Positions 17,034-25,724 of a stretch of DNA of 64,000 nt are shown piece by piece. Location: assembly GCF_004005475.1 (NCBI RefSeq), contig NZ_RZTZ01000002.1, forward strand, positions 830,197-894,196, written 5' to 3'. The DNA comes from Niallia taxi. Its GTDB lineage: Bacteria > Bacillota > Bacilli > Bacillales > Cytobacillaceae. How positions within the stretch are numbered: position 1 is the stretch's first letter; each line of letters opens with the position of its first letter. The notes under the pieces are model-generated. The model saw nothing but the letters and a program-made list of their open reading frames with translations. It was not told the origin of the DNA and searched no databases. The translations under genes were made by a program, and so were the position numbers.

Positions 17034-17741
17034 ATGTTAAAATATCAAAAAATCGCCTTGGAAATAGCAAGACATATAACGGAAAATTTACAACAAAAAG
17101 ACAAGCTTCCGGTCATAGAAACGTTAATTAGTCATTTTAAGGTTAGTAAAAGCACCATCATAAAAGCGCTTAAGGTATTGGAGGATAAAGGAATCATTTA
17201 TATGGTGCGAGGAAGCGGGATTTTTGTAAGAGGTGAAGGTAGAAAGGAATATTATAATCTTTTGGGAGTAAATGAGCTTCTGGAAGATGCTAGTGATAAC
17301 CGTTATGATTTGTTGGAAATAATGGAAATGAAACGAATAAATGCATTACCTGAAGTTACAAATGCTCTTAGATTGGAAAAAACCGCAAAGGTGTATTCTG
17401 TAAAGTATGTTTATTATCTGGATAAGCAAGTAACATGTTTGGAGCAAGTTTTTTTAAGCCAGAAGATAATATCCAATCTGGACGAAGAAATAGCTCTTAA
17501 GCCGATTTGGGAGTATATCAAGGACGTTCTCGGAATAAAAATGGGGTTTCCAGATATTTATGTCAATGTAGATAAACTGAATGCGGAAGAAGCCAGTTTT
17601 TTCGGCTTAAATGCAGGGGATCCCATGCTGTGTAAAGAAATTATTTATCATCTTGTAAATGGCCAGCCATTTTGTTATTCAAAAGCTGTTTATCATTACA
17701 AACAAGCTAGGTTTTTCCTTAAAGTAAATAGTCCAAACTAG
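17034..17741 (+). CDS. GntR-family regulator with UTRA effector domain
   Basis: 235 residues of the HutC subfamily: winged helix (about 10-65; VSKSTIIKALKVLEDKGIIYMVRGSGIFV) and a UTRA ligand domain (about 85-230) that in this family binds sugar phosphates, histidine derivatives or similar small molecules. AGTGAGGATTACCT precedes the ATG. The HPr/Crh-like gene 17927-18199 follows in the same direction after 185 bp, and this pairing is the only clue to its target. Confidence 0.83.
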   Translation: MLKYQKIALEIARHITENLQQKDKLPVIETLISHFKVSKSTIIKALKVLEDKGIIYMVRGSGIFVRGEGRKEYYNLLGVNELLEDASDNRYDLLEIMEMKRINALPEVTNALRLEKTAKVYSVKYVYYLDKQVTCLEQVFLSQKIISNLDEEIALKPIWEYIKDVLGIKMGFPDIYVNVDKLNAEEASFFGLNAGDPMLCKEIIYHLVNGQPFCYSKAVYHYKQARFFLKVNSPN

Positions 17742-17926
17742 ATTACTAGACAAAGCTATTATTATAAGAAGTTGTTAAATGAATAAGATCTACTTATTAA
17801 AGTTTTTTAATAAGTGGTTTAAACAGAAATAGTTAGGGCCAATACAATCTCTTTTCTTTTTAGGAGGAACCTGTTGAATTTGATAATTTGCGAGAAATAA
17901 TGGAATGGTTGTTTGAGGTGCAAATT

Positions 17927-18199
17927 ATGCTGAAAAGTCAGGTTAGTGTAAAGCTTAAAAGAGGACTACAAGCAAGAAACACGGTGAAATTTTTTGTTAT
18001 TGCTGCTTCGTTTGAGTGTGAAATCCATATTATTCATAATGGAGTTACTTGTGGAATTAATTTAATGGATATTATGAATTTAAATGTTTTAGAAGAGGAC
18101 AAAATAATAATAGTTGCTAATGGTAAGGATGAAAGCTATGCTATTTTGGCATTGAAGGGATTTTTAAGTGAAGGACAGAGTGATGTTCCTTTTAAATAG
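17927..18199 (+). CDS. Degenerate HPr/Crh-like protein lacking both phosphorylation sites
   Basis: 90 residues aligning end to end with HPr. The HPr active site GIHARPA is GLQARNT here: His15 is Gln15, as in Crh, with Arg17 kept. The Ser46 region (KSIMGVMS in HPr) reads INLMDIMN, so residues 45/46 are Asn/Leu and no serine is available for HPr kinase. It therefore should neither pass phosphate in the PTS nor be activated as a CcpA partner in the usual way. I start at ATG 17927 with TGAGGTG 6 bp upstream, which matches the Crh N-terminus; in-frame starts at 17888 and 17900 exist. A GntR regulator precedes it. Confidence 0.7.
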   Translation: MLKSQVSVKLKRGLQARNTVKFFVIAASFECEIHIIHNGVTCGINLMDIMNLNVLEEDKIIIVANGKDESYAILALKGFLSEGQSDVPFK

Positions 18200-18274
18200 A
18201 GGTATGAGAACATTTTAAGAAACCAAAATATCTGTAATAAAAAAGTGAATTTACATAATAACTTGTTAAACAAA

Positions 18275-18304
18275 GAAGCGGTTTTCGATAGGATGAACCG
18301 CTTC
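18275..18304. terminator. Hairpin between convergent genes
   Basis: GAAGCGGTT (18275-18283) and AACCGCTTC (18296-18304), 12-nt loop, with no long T run on the plus strand and TTTGTTT on the minus strand. More convincing as the terminator of the minus-strand MFS gene. Confidence 0.5.
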
Positions 18305-18350
18305 TATCCTTCTAAGCGCGCCCGTATTCTATAATCCTCTATTTACTTAG

Positions 18351-19535
18351 CTACGACACATTTCTCTTACGTAATATTCTTTTTTCTTTTCGAGCGGAAA
18401 CCAAAGAGATGAAAAAGGCAGTAAAACAAGTTCCAGCCAGAAATATAAATGCTGCCTTCATAGATAAATGCTCATAAATACTGCCACTTATAATGGGAAA
18501 GGCAGTCATACCAACGGCATAGACAGCCTGGAAAAAGCCCATCGCTGTAGAGCGCTTTTGCATTGGAACCGATTGGAGTGCCTCGGAAGTTATGAGTGAA
18601 AACAATATACCAGTACCCACACCTGGAATTAGTTGTAAAAGACAAACAATCAAAATGGAACTAGATTGTGGAACTAATAGACAGTAGATACCTAGTAATA
18701 AAAAACTAGAATAAATCCACTGTTTTTTTGTAAGTAACTCAAGGAATTTAGTTGAAGCAAGCTTGGCAAAGAAAACGGCAGAGAGCATATAGATGATGGA
18801 GGAAAACCCAATTTCCATATTTGTAGCGCCAAGTTCCTTAATGATTTGGTTTGTAAAGGACATGGTTGTAGACATTTGCACACCCTGCTGTACTAATGCT
18901 AAACAGGAATAAAGCAAAAGGTTTTTATCCTTAATAACCTGTAATAACTCAATTACACGTATGTTAGGTCGTTTTTCCGGTTTTGTTGTCTGAAGGAAAA
19001 AGGAAAGGAGACAGGCTATAAGTCCAGCTCCTAAACTGAAGGCACAGATAACCATCATGCCGACAATATCATACAAAAAGGTGCTAGTGACAAAGCCGAG
19101 TAACATCCCTGTGTTATTCGCCATAATAATTTTACTGGTTGCGCGAGTTTGATCTGCCTTTTTAAAAAAGCTCATATACAATATCATAAAGGAGATCCAG
19201 GTGGCACTGGCAGTCCCTGATAATATATTTGCTACTAAGAAGCCAACTTCATCAGGTAACAAAATTCGAATGAAGGAAGCAGCACCAGCTAAAAAGGCAC
19301 CCAAAATAATAAAAAATTTATGATTGCTGCTAAGATCAGCAAGTACCCCTACAGGCAATCGAAGCAGCAGCTGGGAAATACCATATGCACCAATAATAGC
19401 ACCAACTAAATTACTAGAAATATGTGCTAAAAGTAGATAGGTAGTTTGATAAGGGACATATACGTATTGAGCGAACCAAAAAAACGCCACAATCCATAAA
19501 ACAAGCGATGCTTGGCTTTTTTGTACAGTTTGCAT
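18351..19535 (-). CDS. MFS transporter
   Basis: 394 residues, about 12 helices, major facilitator superfamily. The loop 2-3 motif appears as LRLPVGVLADLSSNHKF near residue 58-75, a variant of the GxLaDrxGrk signature. Substrate unknown; drug or metabolite efflux is the usual role for this size. AAAGGAG lies before the ATG. An AGTAA-N5-TTACT inverted repeat (19568-19582) in its 5' region may be an operator. Confidence 0.75.
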   Translation of the reverse strand: MQTVQKSQASLVLWIVAFFWFAQYVYVPYQTTYLLLAHISSNLVGAIIGAYGISQLLLRLPVGVLADLSSNHKFFIILGAFLAGAASFIRILLPDEVGFLVANILSGTASATWISFMILYMSFFKKADQTRATSKIIMANNTGMLLGFVTSTFLYDIVGMMVICAFSLGAGLIACLLSFFLQTTKPEKRPNIRVIELLQVIKDKNLLLYSCLALVQQGVQMSTTMSFTNQIIKELGATNMEIGFSSIIYMLSAVFFAKLASTKFLELLTKKQWIYSSFLLLGIYCLLVPQSSSILIVCLLQLIPGVGTGILFSLITSEALQSVPMQKRSTAMGFFQAVYAVGMTAFPIISGSIYEHLSMKAAFIFLAGTCFTAFFISLVSARKEKRILRKRNVS

Positions 19536-19582
19536 TTTCCATTAGCTCCTTTCGGATACATTTATCTAGTAAGTAGATTACT

Positions 19583-20005
19583 TCTAAAGAAGATGATTTC
19601 GGCTTTTGTATAAATAATCCGAAAGCGTTTTCTTTGCAGACTTTGAGCACGGGGTTAAGTAAGTGTTTCCATATGTATAAGGGTAGACGAAAAAGAATGA
19701 ATGTTCAATCATTTCATACTTTAATGAAGTATAATATTCTAAGTTGGAAATTAGTACATGTTAAATTTTTTCAATGTAATAATTCTGCAAAGCAGAGTGA
19801 TTATTTTAAAGGTGAAAATTCGAAAGATGGATGTGGTTATTTCTGTTGTAGAAAGTGGTTTTATGTATATTACGGAGAGGAGGCTCAAAAGGTCATTGGA
19901 AGAATGATGTTTTGAGCCTATTTCTATGAATAGAATGACATTTGTAAAATCTTTTACTAGACTATGTTACGCCCATTCCCCCTACAGCCAAGCCTAATTA
20001 GTGTA
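19583..20005. other. Long intergenic region with one hairpin
   Basis: No convincing gene between the MFS start region and the HxlR gene. A 26-codon reading frame (19827-19907, plus) begins behind AAAGGTGA, and a 10-bp inverted repeat AGGCTCAAAA/TTTTGAGCCT (19881-19890, 19910-19919) with an inner CATT/AATG stem overlaps its end. The hairpin may end a small transcript. A 93-codon frame starting at 19634 lacks protein-like character. Confidence 0.35.
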
Positions 20006-20371
20006 TTACTGAACCCCATTCAAGTATGGCAACTGATTATCAAGATTCACTCTCTTATAGTTCCTTCCCCATTCTTGCATTTCCTCTAATATCGGCATAA
20101 CGCTTTCTCCAAGTTTAGTAAGGGAATATTCTACTTTAGGAGGAACAACTGGATAAACTTCACGATGAATGATAGAAGCTTCTTCTAGTTCTCTTAATTG
20201 ATTTACAAGCATTCGATGAGTTATTGCAGGAATTAATTTTTTTAGCTCGCCAAAACGTTTGGTCCCTTGCTTTCCTAAGTGCCAAAGAATTGGTATTTTC
20301 CATTTGCCGCTAATGATGGAAAGTGTAAGTTCCTTTTCACAATTAAACTTCTTTTCGCGTAGTTGACTCAT
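20006..20371 (-). CDS. HxlR-family transcriptional regulator
   Basis: 121 residues, single winged-helix domain of the HxlR/MarR-like family: [22 protein letters not shown] at 10-32 (with the usual conserved Cys), [12 protein letters not shown] and the wing [14 protein letters not shown]. Members sense aldehydes, thiol stress or metabolites and usually control an adjacent gene; the neighbouring MFS gene (18351-19535, same strand, downstream) is a possible target. AGGAGGAAAAA precedes the ATG. Confidence 0.87.
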   Translation of the reverse strand: MSQLREKKFNCEKELTLSIISGKWKIPILWHLGKQGTKRFGELKKLIPAITHRMLVNQLRELEEASIIHREVYPVVPPKVEYSLTKLGESVMPILEEMQEWGRNYKRVNLDNQLPYLNGVQ

Positions 20372-20520
20372 TTTTTCCTCCTATAATATGCTTGATGTCT
20401 TAATTATAGTAATCTTGTGAAAAAAGGATTGTAAAAAAACAACATAACTGTCGCTTATCTTAAAAAACCATTCTGTTGTCAGACATTGGAACTCTAAAAA
20501 AGGGGGGCTTTATGACCATG

Positions 20521-21336
20521 TCATATATCCGAAAAAATCTTTTTATATTGTTTAGGTGTTAACTGGATAAATTTTTTAAAGCCTTTAATGAAGTGTGCTT
20601 GGTCGTAGTAGCCGTTCTCATAGATAATATTCAGCAAGTTTTCCTCACGGCTGTCTAAGTACATATCAAGTGTATTTTGGAAGCGGACGATTTGGCAAAA
20701 TTGCTTAGGAGAAAAGCCGATATAGGCTTCAAACTTCCTGCGTATATGCTGTTCTGAAAAGCCAACTGCAGTTGATAAGTCATGTATATTAATTGTGCCA
20801 CGAGACAAATAAATTTGATCAATTGCAAAACGAACCATGCTTTGATCTTTTGTTACCTCCATCTGACGTTGTTGCAGATAATCTCCAAATAATTTTATTC
20901 TTTCGCTAAAGGTTTTACCAGACATGATTAATTCTATTAATGGCTCGACATCATTCATAACGTCAGTTAACGGAATTTGTTGAGCGAGCAGGAGAATCAT
21001 CGCTTCATTTAAACGGAAAATACTTTGTTCCGGGAAAAAACGAATGCCGAAGTACTGGCAGTTCTTTCGAAATTCTGGTTGCTTCGTACGATAGAAAGGG
21101 CTAGTCCAAAGGTATGCTGAGGGATTGGCAGTATCACAGCAAAATAGAATATCAAAACATCCATCTGGAATAAGTGATAAAAACGTATGGGTATCTGCAT
21201 TTGTAGTGAATTGATAAAACAGGGCAATGTTTTGGCTATACCATCCACCAGCAGGTTTAAGCTCTTGATAAAGATGCGTATTTTGCTTAATTTCTGGTTG
21301 AGAAGGAAAATATTTACGATTTACTAATGTTTCCAA
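20521..21336 (-). CDS. AraC-family regulator, probable controller of the amine oxidase operon
   Basis: About 271 residues with a divergent N-terminal sensor half and an AraC double helix-turn-helix at the C-terminus (INIHDLSTAVGFSEQHIRRKFEAYIGFSPKQF, LLNIIYENGYYDQAHFIKGFKKF). I start at TTG 21336 because AAGAAAGGAG is ideally spaced for it; ATG 21357 would add seven residues and has no ribosome site. It is transcribed divergently from the copper amine oxidase gene, so an amine or aldehyde is a reasonable guess for its ligand. That assignment is inferred from position only. Confidence 0.8.
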   Translation of the reverse strand: METLVNRKYFPSQPEIKQNTHLYQELKPAGGWYSQNIALFYQFTTNADTHTFLSLIPDGCFDILFCCDTANPSAYLWTSPFYRTKQPEFRKNCQYFGIRFFPEQSIFRLNEAMILLLAQQIPLTDVMNDVEPLIELIMSGKTFSERIKLFGDYLQQRQMEVTKDQSMVRFAIDQIYLSRGTINIHDLSTAVGFSEQHIRRKFEAYIGFSPKQFCQIVRFQNTLDMYLDSREENLLNIIYENGYYDQAHFIKGFKKFIQLTPKQYKKIFSDI

Positions 21337-21455
21337 TTCCAGGACTCCTTTCTTCATTGAAAATGGATATGATTTAACATCATTACAAGTAGTTGATTGA
21401 ATAATTTGAATATACGGAAAATAATAACAACATAATCATATTAAATACAGTTTCT

Positions 21456-21504
21456 TGTCAGAAAACCTAACATATAAAAATAATCATAGTTCGTTTTTTA
21501 CAAT
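21456..21504 (+). promoter_or_regulatory. TnrA-type box and -10 element before the amine oxidase gene
   Basis: TGTCAGAAAACCTAACA (21456-21472) is an exact match to the TnrA/GlnR consensus TGTNA-N7-TNACA. TACAAT (21499-21504) predicts a start near 21511, putting the box centre about 47 bp upstream, the distance at which TnrA activates. No good -35 is present, which fits an activator-dependent promoter. Confidence 0.65.
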
Positions 21505-21595
21505 AAATTCATAAAAAAACTAGCTATTCTAAACATGTAGTTAAGTTAAGCTCAACCACATCCATTAAAATTCAGCAAATATGGGAGGAAATTTA

Positions 21596-23554
21596 ATGAA
21601 AGCATCTGAAGTGAAAGTAAAGGCAGCAACACATCCGTTAGAGCCGTTAACAGCAGAGGAAATTACAAAGGCAGTAGCTATTTTGAAAGAAACAAAAAAT
21701 TTAACTGAGTCTGTACGGTTTGCACAAGTGGTTTTAAATGAACCTGAAAAAGATGTGGTGTTGTCTTTTCAAGAAGGTGATTTGTTTGAAAGGGAAGTTT
21801 TCATTATTTTACTAGAGCCAGAAATAAATGAAACGTACGAAGCTGTAGTTTCGTTGACAAAGGAGCAAGTAAATTCCTTTGAAAATATACCTGATGTTCG
21901 ACCAGGTTTTATTCTTGATGAATTTGAAGCAGTCGAAGAATTAGTGAGAAATGATGCGGATTACCAAGCAGCTCTTATGAAACGGGGTATTACTGATCCA
22001 AGCTTAGTCATGATTGATCCGTGGTCGTCTGGTTACTTTAATATCCCGGAAGATGAAGGGAAGCGTCTTGTTCGTGCATTAGCATGGGTTAGGCCGGCTG
22101 AAGGAGAGAATGGCTATGCTTTTCCGATTACAGGTCTAATTCCTGTCGTTGATGTAAATAAAATGGAGATTATTCGCATCGAAGACTACGGGGTGAAACC
22201 AATTTCGCCAACAGATGGTGCTTATACTCCTGAAGAGGCTAAGAGCTATGCTATTAATACTCGTCAAGACGTAAAAGCATTGGATATCATCCAGCCTGAT
22301 GGGCCAAGTTTTGATATTGATGGACACCATATTAAGTGGCAAAAATGGAATATTCGATTTGGATTTACTCCAAGAGAAGGGCTTGTTCTTCATACTGTCG
22401 GATATGAGGATAAAGGGAAGGTTCGTCCAATACTTTTCCGTGCGGCCTTATCTGAAATGGTGGTACCTTACAGTGATACAAACCCGGCACACAATTGGCA
22501 AAATGCATTTGATGCAGGGGAATATGGCATTGGTCAGCTCGCCAATTCATTAGAGCTAGGGTGTGACTGTGTCGGCTTTATTAAGTATTTTGATGCAGTG
22601 ATGTCAAATAGCAAAGGCGATCCATTTATCGTGAAAAATGCTGTTTGCTTGCATGAAGAGGATTATGGGGTCGCATGGAAGCATACGGATTGGCGAACAA
22701 ACAGTGTCGAGGTTAGGCGTTCTCGTCGCTTAGTTCTTTCTTTTTTTGCAACAGTTGCGAATTATGATTACGGATTTTTCTGGTCGTTCTATCCTGATGG
22801 AACGATTGAGTGTGAAGTCAAATTGACTGGTATTTTAAATGTCGGTGCACTTGATGCTGGCGAAATCCCTAAATATGGAACAGAGGTTGCACCACAAGTG
22901 AATGCACCATATCACCAGCATTTCTTTAATTTTCGAATTGATCCAATTTTGGATGGTGTGAAGAACTCTCTCGTTGAATCGTACACAGTCGCAGAAAAGG
23001 AAGGTCCCAAAAATCCTAATAATAATGCCTTTTATACAATAGCAAATGCCTTTAAAACAGAAACAGAATCAGTCAGTAATATTGATTTGGCTACCCAAAA
23101 AACATGGAAAATCGTCAATCCGAATTCGAAGAACTACTTGGGTCAGCAAGTTGGTTATAAGCTTGTCACAGGTGAAAATTGTTTCCCGTTCGCAACAGAT
23201 GAAGCTAGTGTCATTAAACGGGCAGGCTTTATTAAGAATCATCTTCATGTTACAAAATACGATCGGGACCAAATGTATGCATCTGGAAAATACCCGAATC
23301 AATCAAAGGGTGGAGATAGCTTAGAGCATTATGTTAAGGCTGACCGAAACATTGAGAACGAGGACATTGTTGTCTGGTATACAATGGGACACCACCATAT
23401 AACGAGACCAGAGGACTGGCCAGTTATGCCAACAGCGTATCAAAGCTTTCAATTAAAACCAAACGGATTTTTTGACCGTAACCCAGCACTTGATTTACCA
23501 CGGCCAAAAGCAAAAGCTTCCTGCAGTACAAATAATGCTTCCACTTGCCATTAA
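21596..23554 (+). CDS. Copper amine oxidase (primary-amine oxidase, TPQ cofactor)
   Basis: 652 residues, normal for bacterial copper amine oxidases. It oxidises primary amines to aldehyde, H2O2 and NH3. Topaquinone precursor Tyr390 in VANYDYGF; catalytic-base Asp306 in FDAGEYG; copper ligands His440 and His442 in YHQHFFNF, and a His in MGHHHITRPEDWPVMP (599-601). All essential residues are present, so it should self-process and be active. No signal peptide is visible, so a cytoplasmic enzyme is expected. Start ATG 21596 behind GGGAGGAA; the upstream ATG 21581 overlaps that site. First gene of an operon with a membrane protein and an ammonium transporter. Confidence 0.93.
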   Translation: MKASEVKVKAATHPLEPLTAEEITKAVAILKETKNLTESVRFAQVVLNEPEKDVVLSFQEGDLFEREVFIILLEPEINETYEAVVSLTKEQVNSFENIPDVRPGFILDEFEAVEELVRNDADYQAALMKRGITDPSLVMIDPWSSGYFNIPEDEGKRLVRALAWVRPAEGENGYAFPITGLIPVVDVNKMEIIRIEDYGVKPISPTDGAYTPEEAKSYAINTRQDVKALDIIQPDGPSFDIDGHHIKWQKWNIRFGFTPREGLVLHTVGYEDKGKVRPILFRAALSEMVVPYSDTNPAHNWQNAFDAGEYGIGQLANSLELGCDCVGFIKYFDAVMSNSKGDPFIVKNAVCLHEEDYGVAWKHTDWRTNSVEVRRSRRLVLSFFATVANYDYGFFWSFYPDGTIECEVKLTGILNVGALDAGEIPKYGTEVAPQVNAPYHQHFFNFRIDPILDGVKNSLVESYTVAEKEGPKNPNNNAFYTIANAFKTETESVSNIDLATQKTWKIVNPNSKNYLGQQVGYKLVTGENCFPFATDEASVIKRAGFIKNHLHVTKYDRDQMYASGKYPNQSKGGDSLEHYVKADRNIENEDIVVWYTMGHHHITRPEDWPVMPTAYQSFQLKPNGFFDRNPALDLPRPKAKASCSTNNASTCH

Positions 23555-23560
23555 CAAAAA

Positions 23561-23588
23561 CGGGAGCTTGGCTTTTAACCAACTCCCG
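23561..23588 (+). terminator. GC-rich hairpin without T tail between operon genes
   Basis: CGGGAG-C-TTGG (23561-23571) pairs with CCAA-CTCCCG (23579-23588). The lack of a T run suggests transcript processing or stabilisation rather than full termination. Confidence 0.45.
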
Positions 23589-23612
23589 CATTATAACAAA
23601 TGAGGTGAAGAC

Positions 23613-24182
23613 ATGTTGCTTATTATTAGCTCGGCATTAATCGTTGCTTACACGATCCTTTTTAGTAGATACACAGCCTCCAAAAAACAACTTGTCAGTG
23701 CCTCTACAGGAAAGTGTATTTCCATGAGCGTAGGGATGGTAAGCAGTACGATGATTGGTCTCATGCTTTCTATGTTAATTCCAGGCGAATTAGCGTATAC
23801 CACTATCTTGTCCATAATCATCAGCAGTGTTTGTAGCTATTTTACAGGAAAGCATTTTGGTATTAATGGAATGATCGAAACATTGTCTGCAAGCTTTATG
23901 GGAGCGATGATGGGAGCTATGCTTGGGGATATGACCCCAGCAAACAGGCAAACCTTTATTATTGTGGCAATGGATATCATCTATTTATTATCGATATTAT
24001 CCTTACTATTTACCATTAATAAAGAGGCTGTTAAACAGGATGAGTTGCAAAAAACAAAATTAACTCCCATTTTTGTAAGTATGATTCTCTCTATTTCCGT
24101 ACTTGGCATTGCTGTAATAATGGAAGCAAATGCAAAGGCTGCAGATGATGTTCCCGAAATGAATCATCAGCATCAGCATTAA
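23613..24182 (+). CDS. Membrane protein with histidine-rich C-terminal tail, unknown function
   Basis: 189 residues with about five hydrophobic helices (residues 1-20, 38-58, 60-78, 93-108, 113-133 and a final one near 147-168). Small-residue/Met patches such as SMSVGMVSSTMIGLMLSML and SASFMGAMMGAMLGDM are notable. The tail DDVPEMNHQHQH is rich in His, Met and acidic residues, like copper- or zinc-binding tails. It lies between the copper amine oxidase gene and the ammonium transporter gene in one operon, so copper delivery to the oxidase is an attractive but unproven role. AATGAGGTGAAGAC precedes the ATG. Homologous family not recognised. Confidence 0.65.
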   Translation: MLLIISSALIVAYTILFSRYTASKKQLVSASTGKCISMSVGMVSSTMIGLMLSMLIPGELAYTTILSIIISSVCSYFTGKHFGINGMIETLSASFMGAMMGAMLGDMTPANRQTFIIVAMDIIYLLSILSLLFTINKEAVKQDELQKTKLTPIFVSMILSISVLGIAVIMEANAKAADDVPEMNHQHQH

Positions 24183-24207
24183 ATCTAATTAAATAAAGGG
24201 GGAATTG

Positions 24208-25554
24208 GTGTTGTCCAAAAAACTATTCATCCTGCTTTTTTTCCTAATTATTCTTGTACCAATTAATACATTAGCAGCAACAACAGAAACGGTAATCGAT
24301 TCAGGTGATACAACCTGGATGCTTGTTGCAACAGCGATTGTTATCTTTATGCATGTTCCAGGATTAGCTCTCTTTTATGGAGGACTTGTGAGTGATCGCA
24401 ATGTTGTTTCCACAATGATGCACAGCTTTGTTAGCCTGTTAGTTATCACATTAGTGTGGGTGCTATGGGGTTATACGTTAAGCTTCGGAACAGATAATGG
24501 CGGACTTATCGGTGGCTTGGAATATCTAGGATTTAATGGGGTTGGTGGAGAATCCGCATTTGGCACTTATACGATTCCGCATTATACGTTTGCTATCTTC
24601 CAATGTGCCTTTGCAGCTATTACCGTTGCGATTATTTCTGGGGGGATTGCTGGGAGGATCTCTTTCCCTGCATGGATTCTCTTCAGTGTTTTATGGATTA
24701 CCTTTATTTATGCACCGATGGCTCATTGGGTTTGGGGAGGCGGTTGGTTAGCTCAGCTTGGCGAACTTGACTTTGCTGGAGGCACTGTTGTTCATATCCT
24801 ATCTGGTGTCAGTGCTCTTACTGCCGCTATTATCATAGGACCTAGATATGAACATTTGAAGAAGAAAAACAATCCACATAATATCGTACTATTTCTAATT
24901 GGTGCTGCAACATTATGGTTTGGCTGGTTCGGCTTTAATGCAGGCAGTGCACTAGGGGCTAATGAGGTAACGGCACTTGCCTTTGCAAATACCCAAGTCG
25001 CGGCCGCTGCTGGTGGGTTGAGTTGGCTTCTTATTGAATGGAAAGTGCGCAAGCGGCCAACCTTAGTTGGCACAGCCACAGGAGCAATTGCTGGTCTAGT
25101 TGGAATTACACCAGCAGCAGGGTTTGTAACCGTTCTATCTGCCATCATTATCGGTTTACTTGCTGCACCAGTTAGCTATTATGGAATTAACTTTATTAAA
25201 GAAAAATTCCGATATGACGATACATTAGATGCGTTTGGTGTGCATGGTTTAGCAGGGATTTGGGGATCAATTGCAACAGGGATTTTTGCGACAACAAGTG
25301 TAAATGCAGCAGGCAATGATGGCTTGCTTTACGGGAATCCTAGCCTGATTCTCCACCAAGTTACAGGTGTGGCAACAGCACTAGTTCTTGGTGTTGTTGG
25401 CACATTTCTTATCCTAAAAACAGTGAAATTATTCGTGCCTTTACGTGTTACAGCAGAAGAAGAATTAATGGGATTAGACATTAGTCTCCATGAAGAAAGA
25501 GCCTATAACTCAACTAATGAGTCTATAGACATGAATGACTCACATGTATCATAA
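24208..25554 (+). CDS. Ammonium transporter (Amt/MEP/Rh), operon with amine oxidase
   Basis: About 448 residues: a cleavable-looking N-terminal hydrophobic segment ending LAATTE, then the 11-helix Amt core. Pore signatures: DTTWMLVATAIVIFMHVPGLALFYGG, the twin-His region (MAHWVWGGGWLAQLGELDFAGGTVVHI; FGVHGLAGIWG) and the C-terminal DISLHEERAY. It conducts ammonium/ammonia. Start ambiguous among TTG 24205, GTG 24208 and TTG 24211 behind AAAGGGGGAA; GTG is used here. In this operon it would recapture NH3 released by amine oxidation. No glnK-type PII gene follows. Confidence 0.9.
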   Translation: MLSKKLFILLFFLIILVPINTLAATTETVIDSGDTTWMLVATAIVIFMHVPGLALFYGGLVSDRNVVSTMMHSFVSLLVITLVWVLWGYTLSFGTDNGGLIGGLEYLGFNGVGGESAFGTYTIPHYTFAIFQCAFAAITVAIISGGIAGRISFPAWILFSVLWITFIYAPMAHWVWGGGWLAQLGELDFAGGTVVHILSGVSALTAAIIIGPRYEHLKKKNNPHNIVLFLIGAATLWFGWFGFNAGSALGANEVTALAFANTQVAAAAGGLSWLLIEWKVRKRPTLVGTATGAIAGLVGITPAAGFVTVLSAIIIGLLAAPVSYYGINFIKEKFRYDDTLDAFGVHGLAGIWGSIATGIFATTSVNAAGNDGLLYGNPSLILHQVTGVATALVLGVVGTFLILKTVKLFVPLRVTAEEELMGLDISLHEERAYNSTNESIDMNDSHVS

Positions 25555-25576
25555 ATGATAAAATACAAAATCTTTG

Positions 25577-25606
25577 ACAAGCATCATTTAGACGCTTGTT
25601 TTTTCT
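25577..25606 (+). terminator. Terminator after the amine oxidase-amt operon
   Basis: ACAAGC (25577-25582) and GCTTGT (25594-25599) with an 11-nt loop and a T-rich tail. Confidence 0.7.
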
Positions 25607-25724
25607 TTTTGAAAGACATGTTAGCTTCCAATTTAGGAGTAATTATTAGAAGTACCTGGTAATAAAAAAAACTATCTTTTAAAAGAACATACATAAAAAG
25701 ACCACCTTCAAAGAGAAAATGGCC

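Noticed and set aside
19634..19915. 93-codon open frame upstream of the HxlR gene
   Set aside because: No ribosome site, protein-unlike composition, and it overlaps a hairpin; treated as spacer.
24792..25148. 118-codon antisense frame inside the first amt gene
   Set aside because: Shadow of a conserved membrane-protein gene with no ribosome site.
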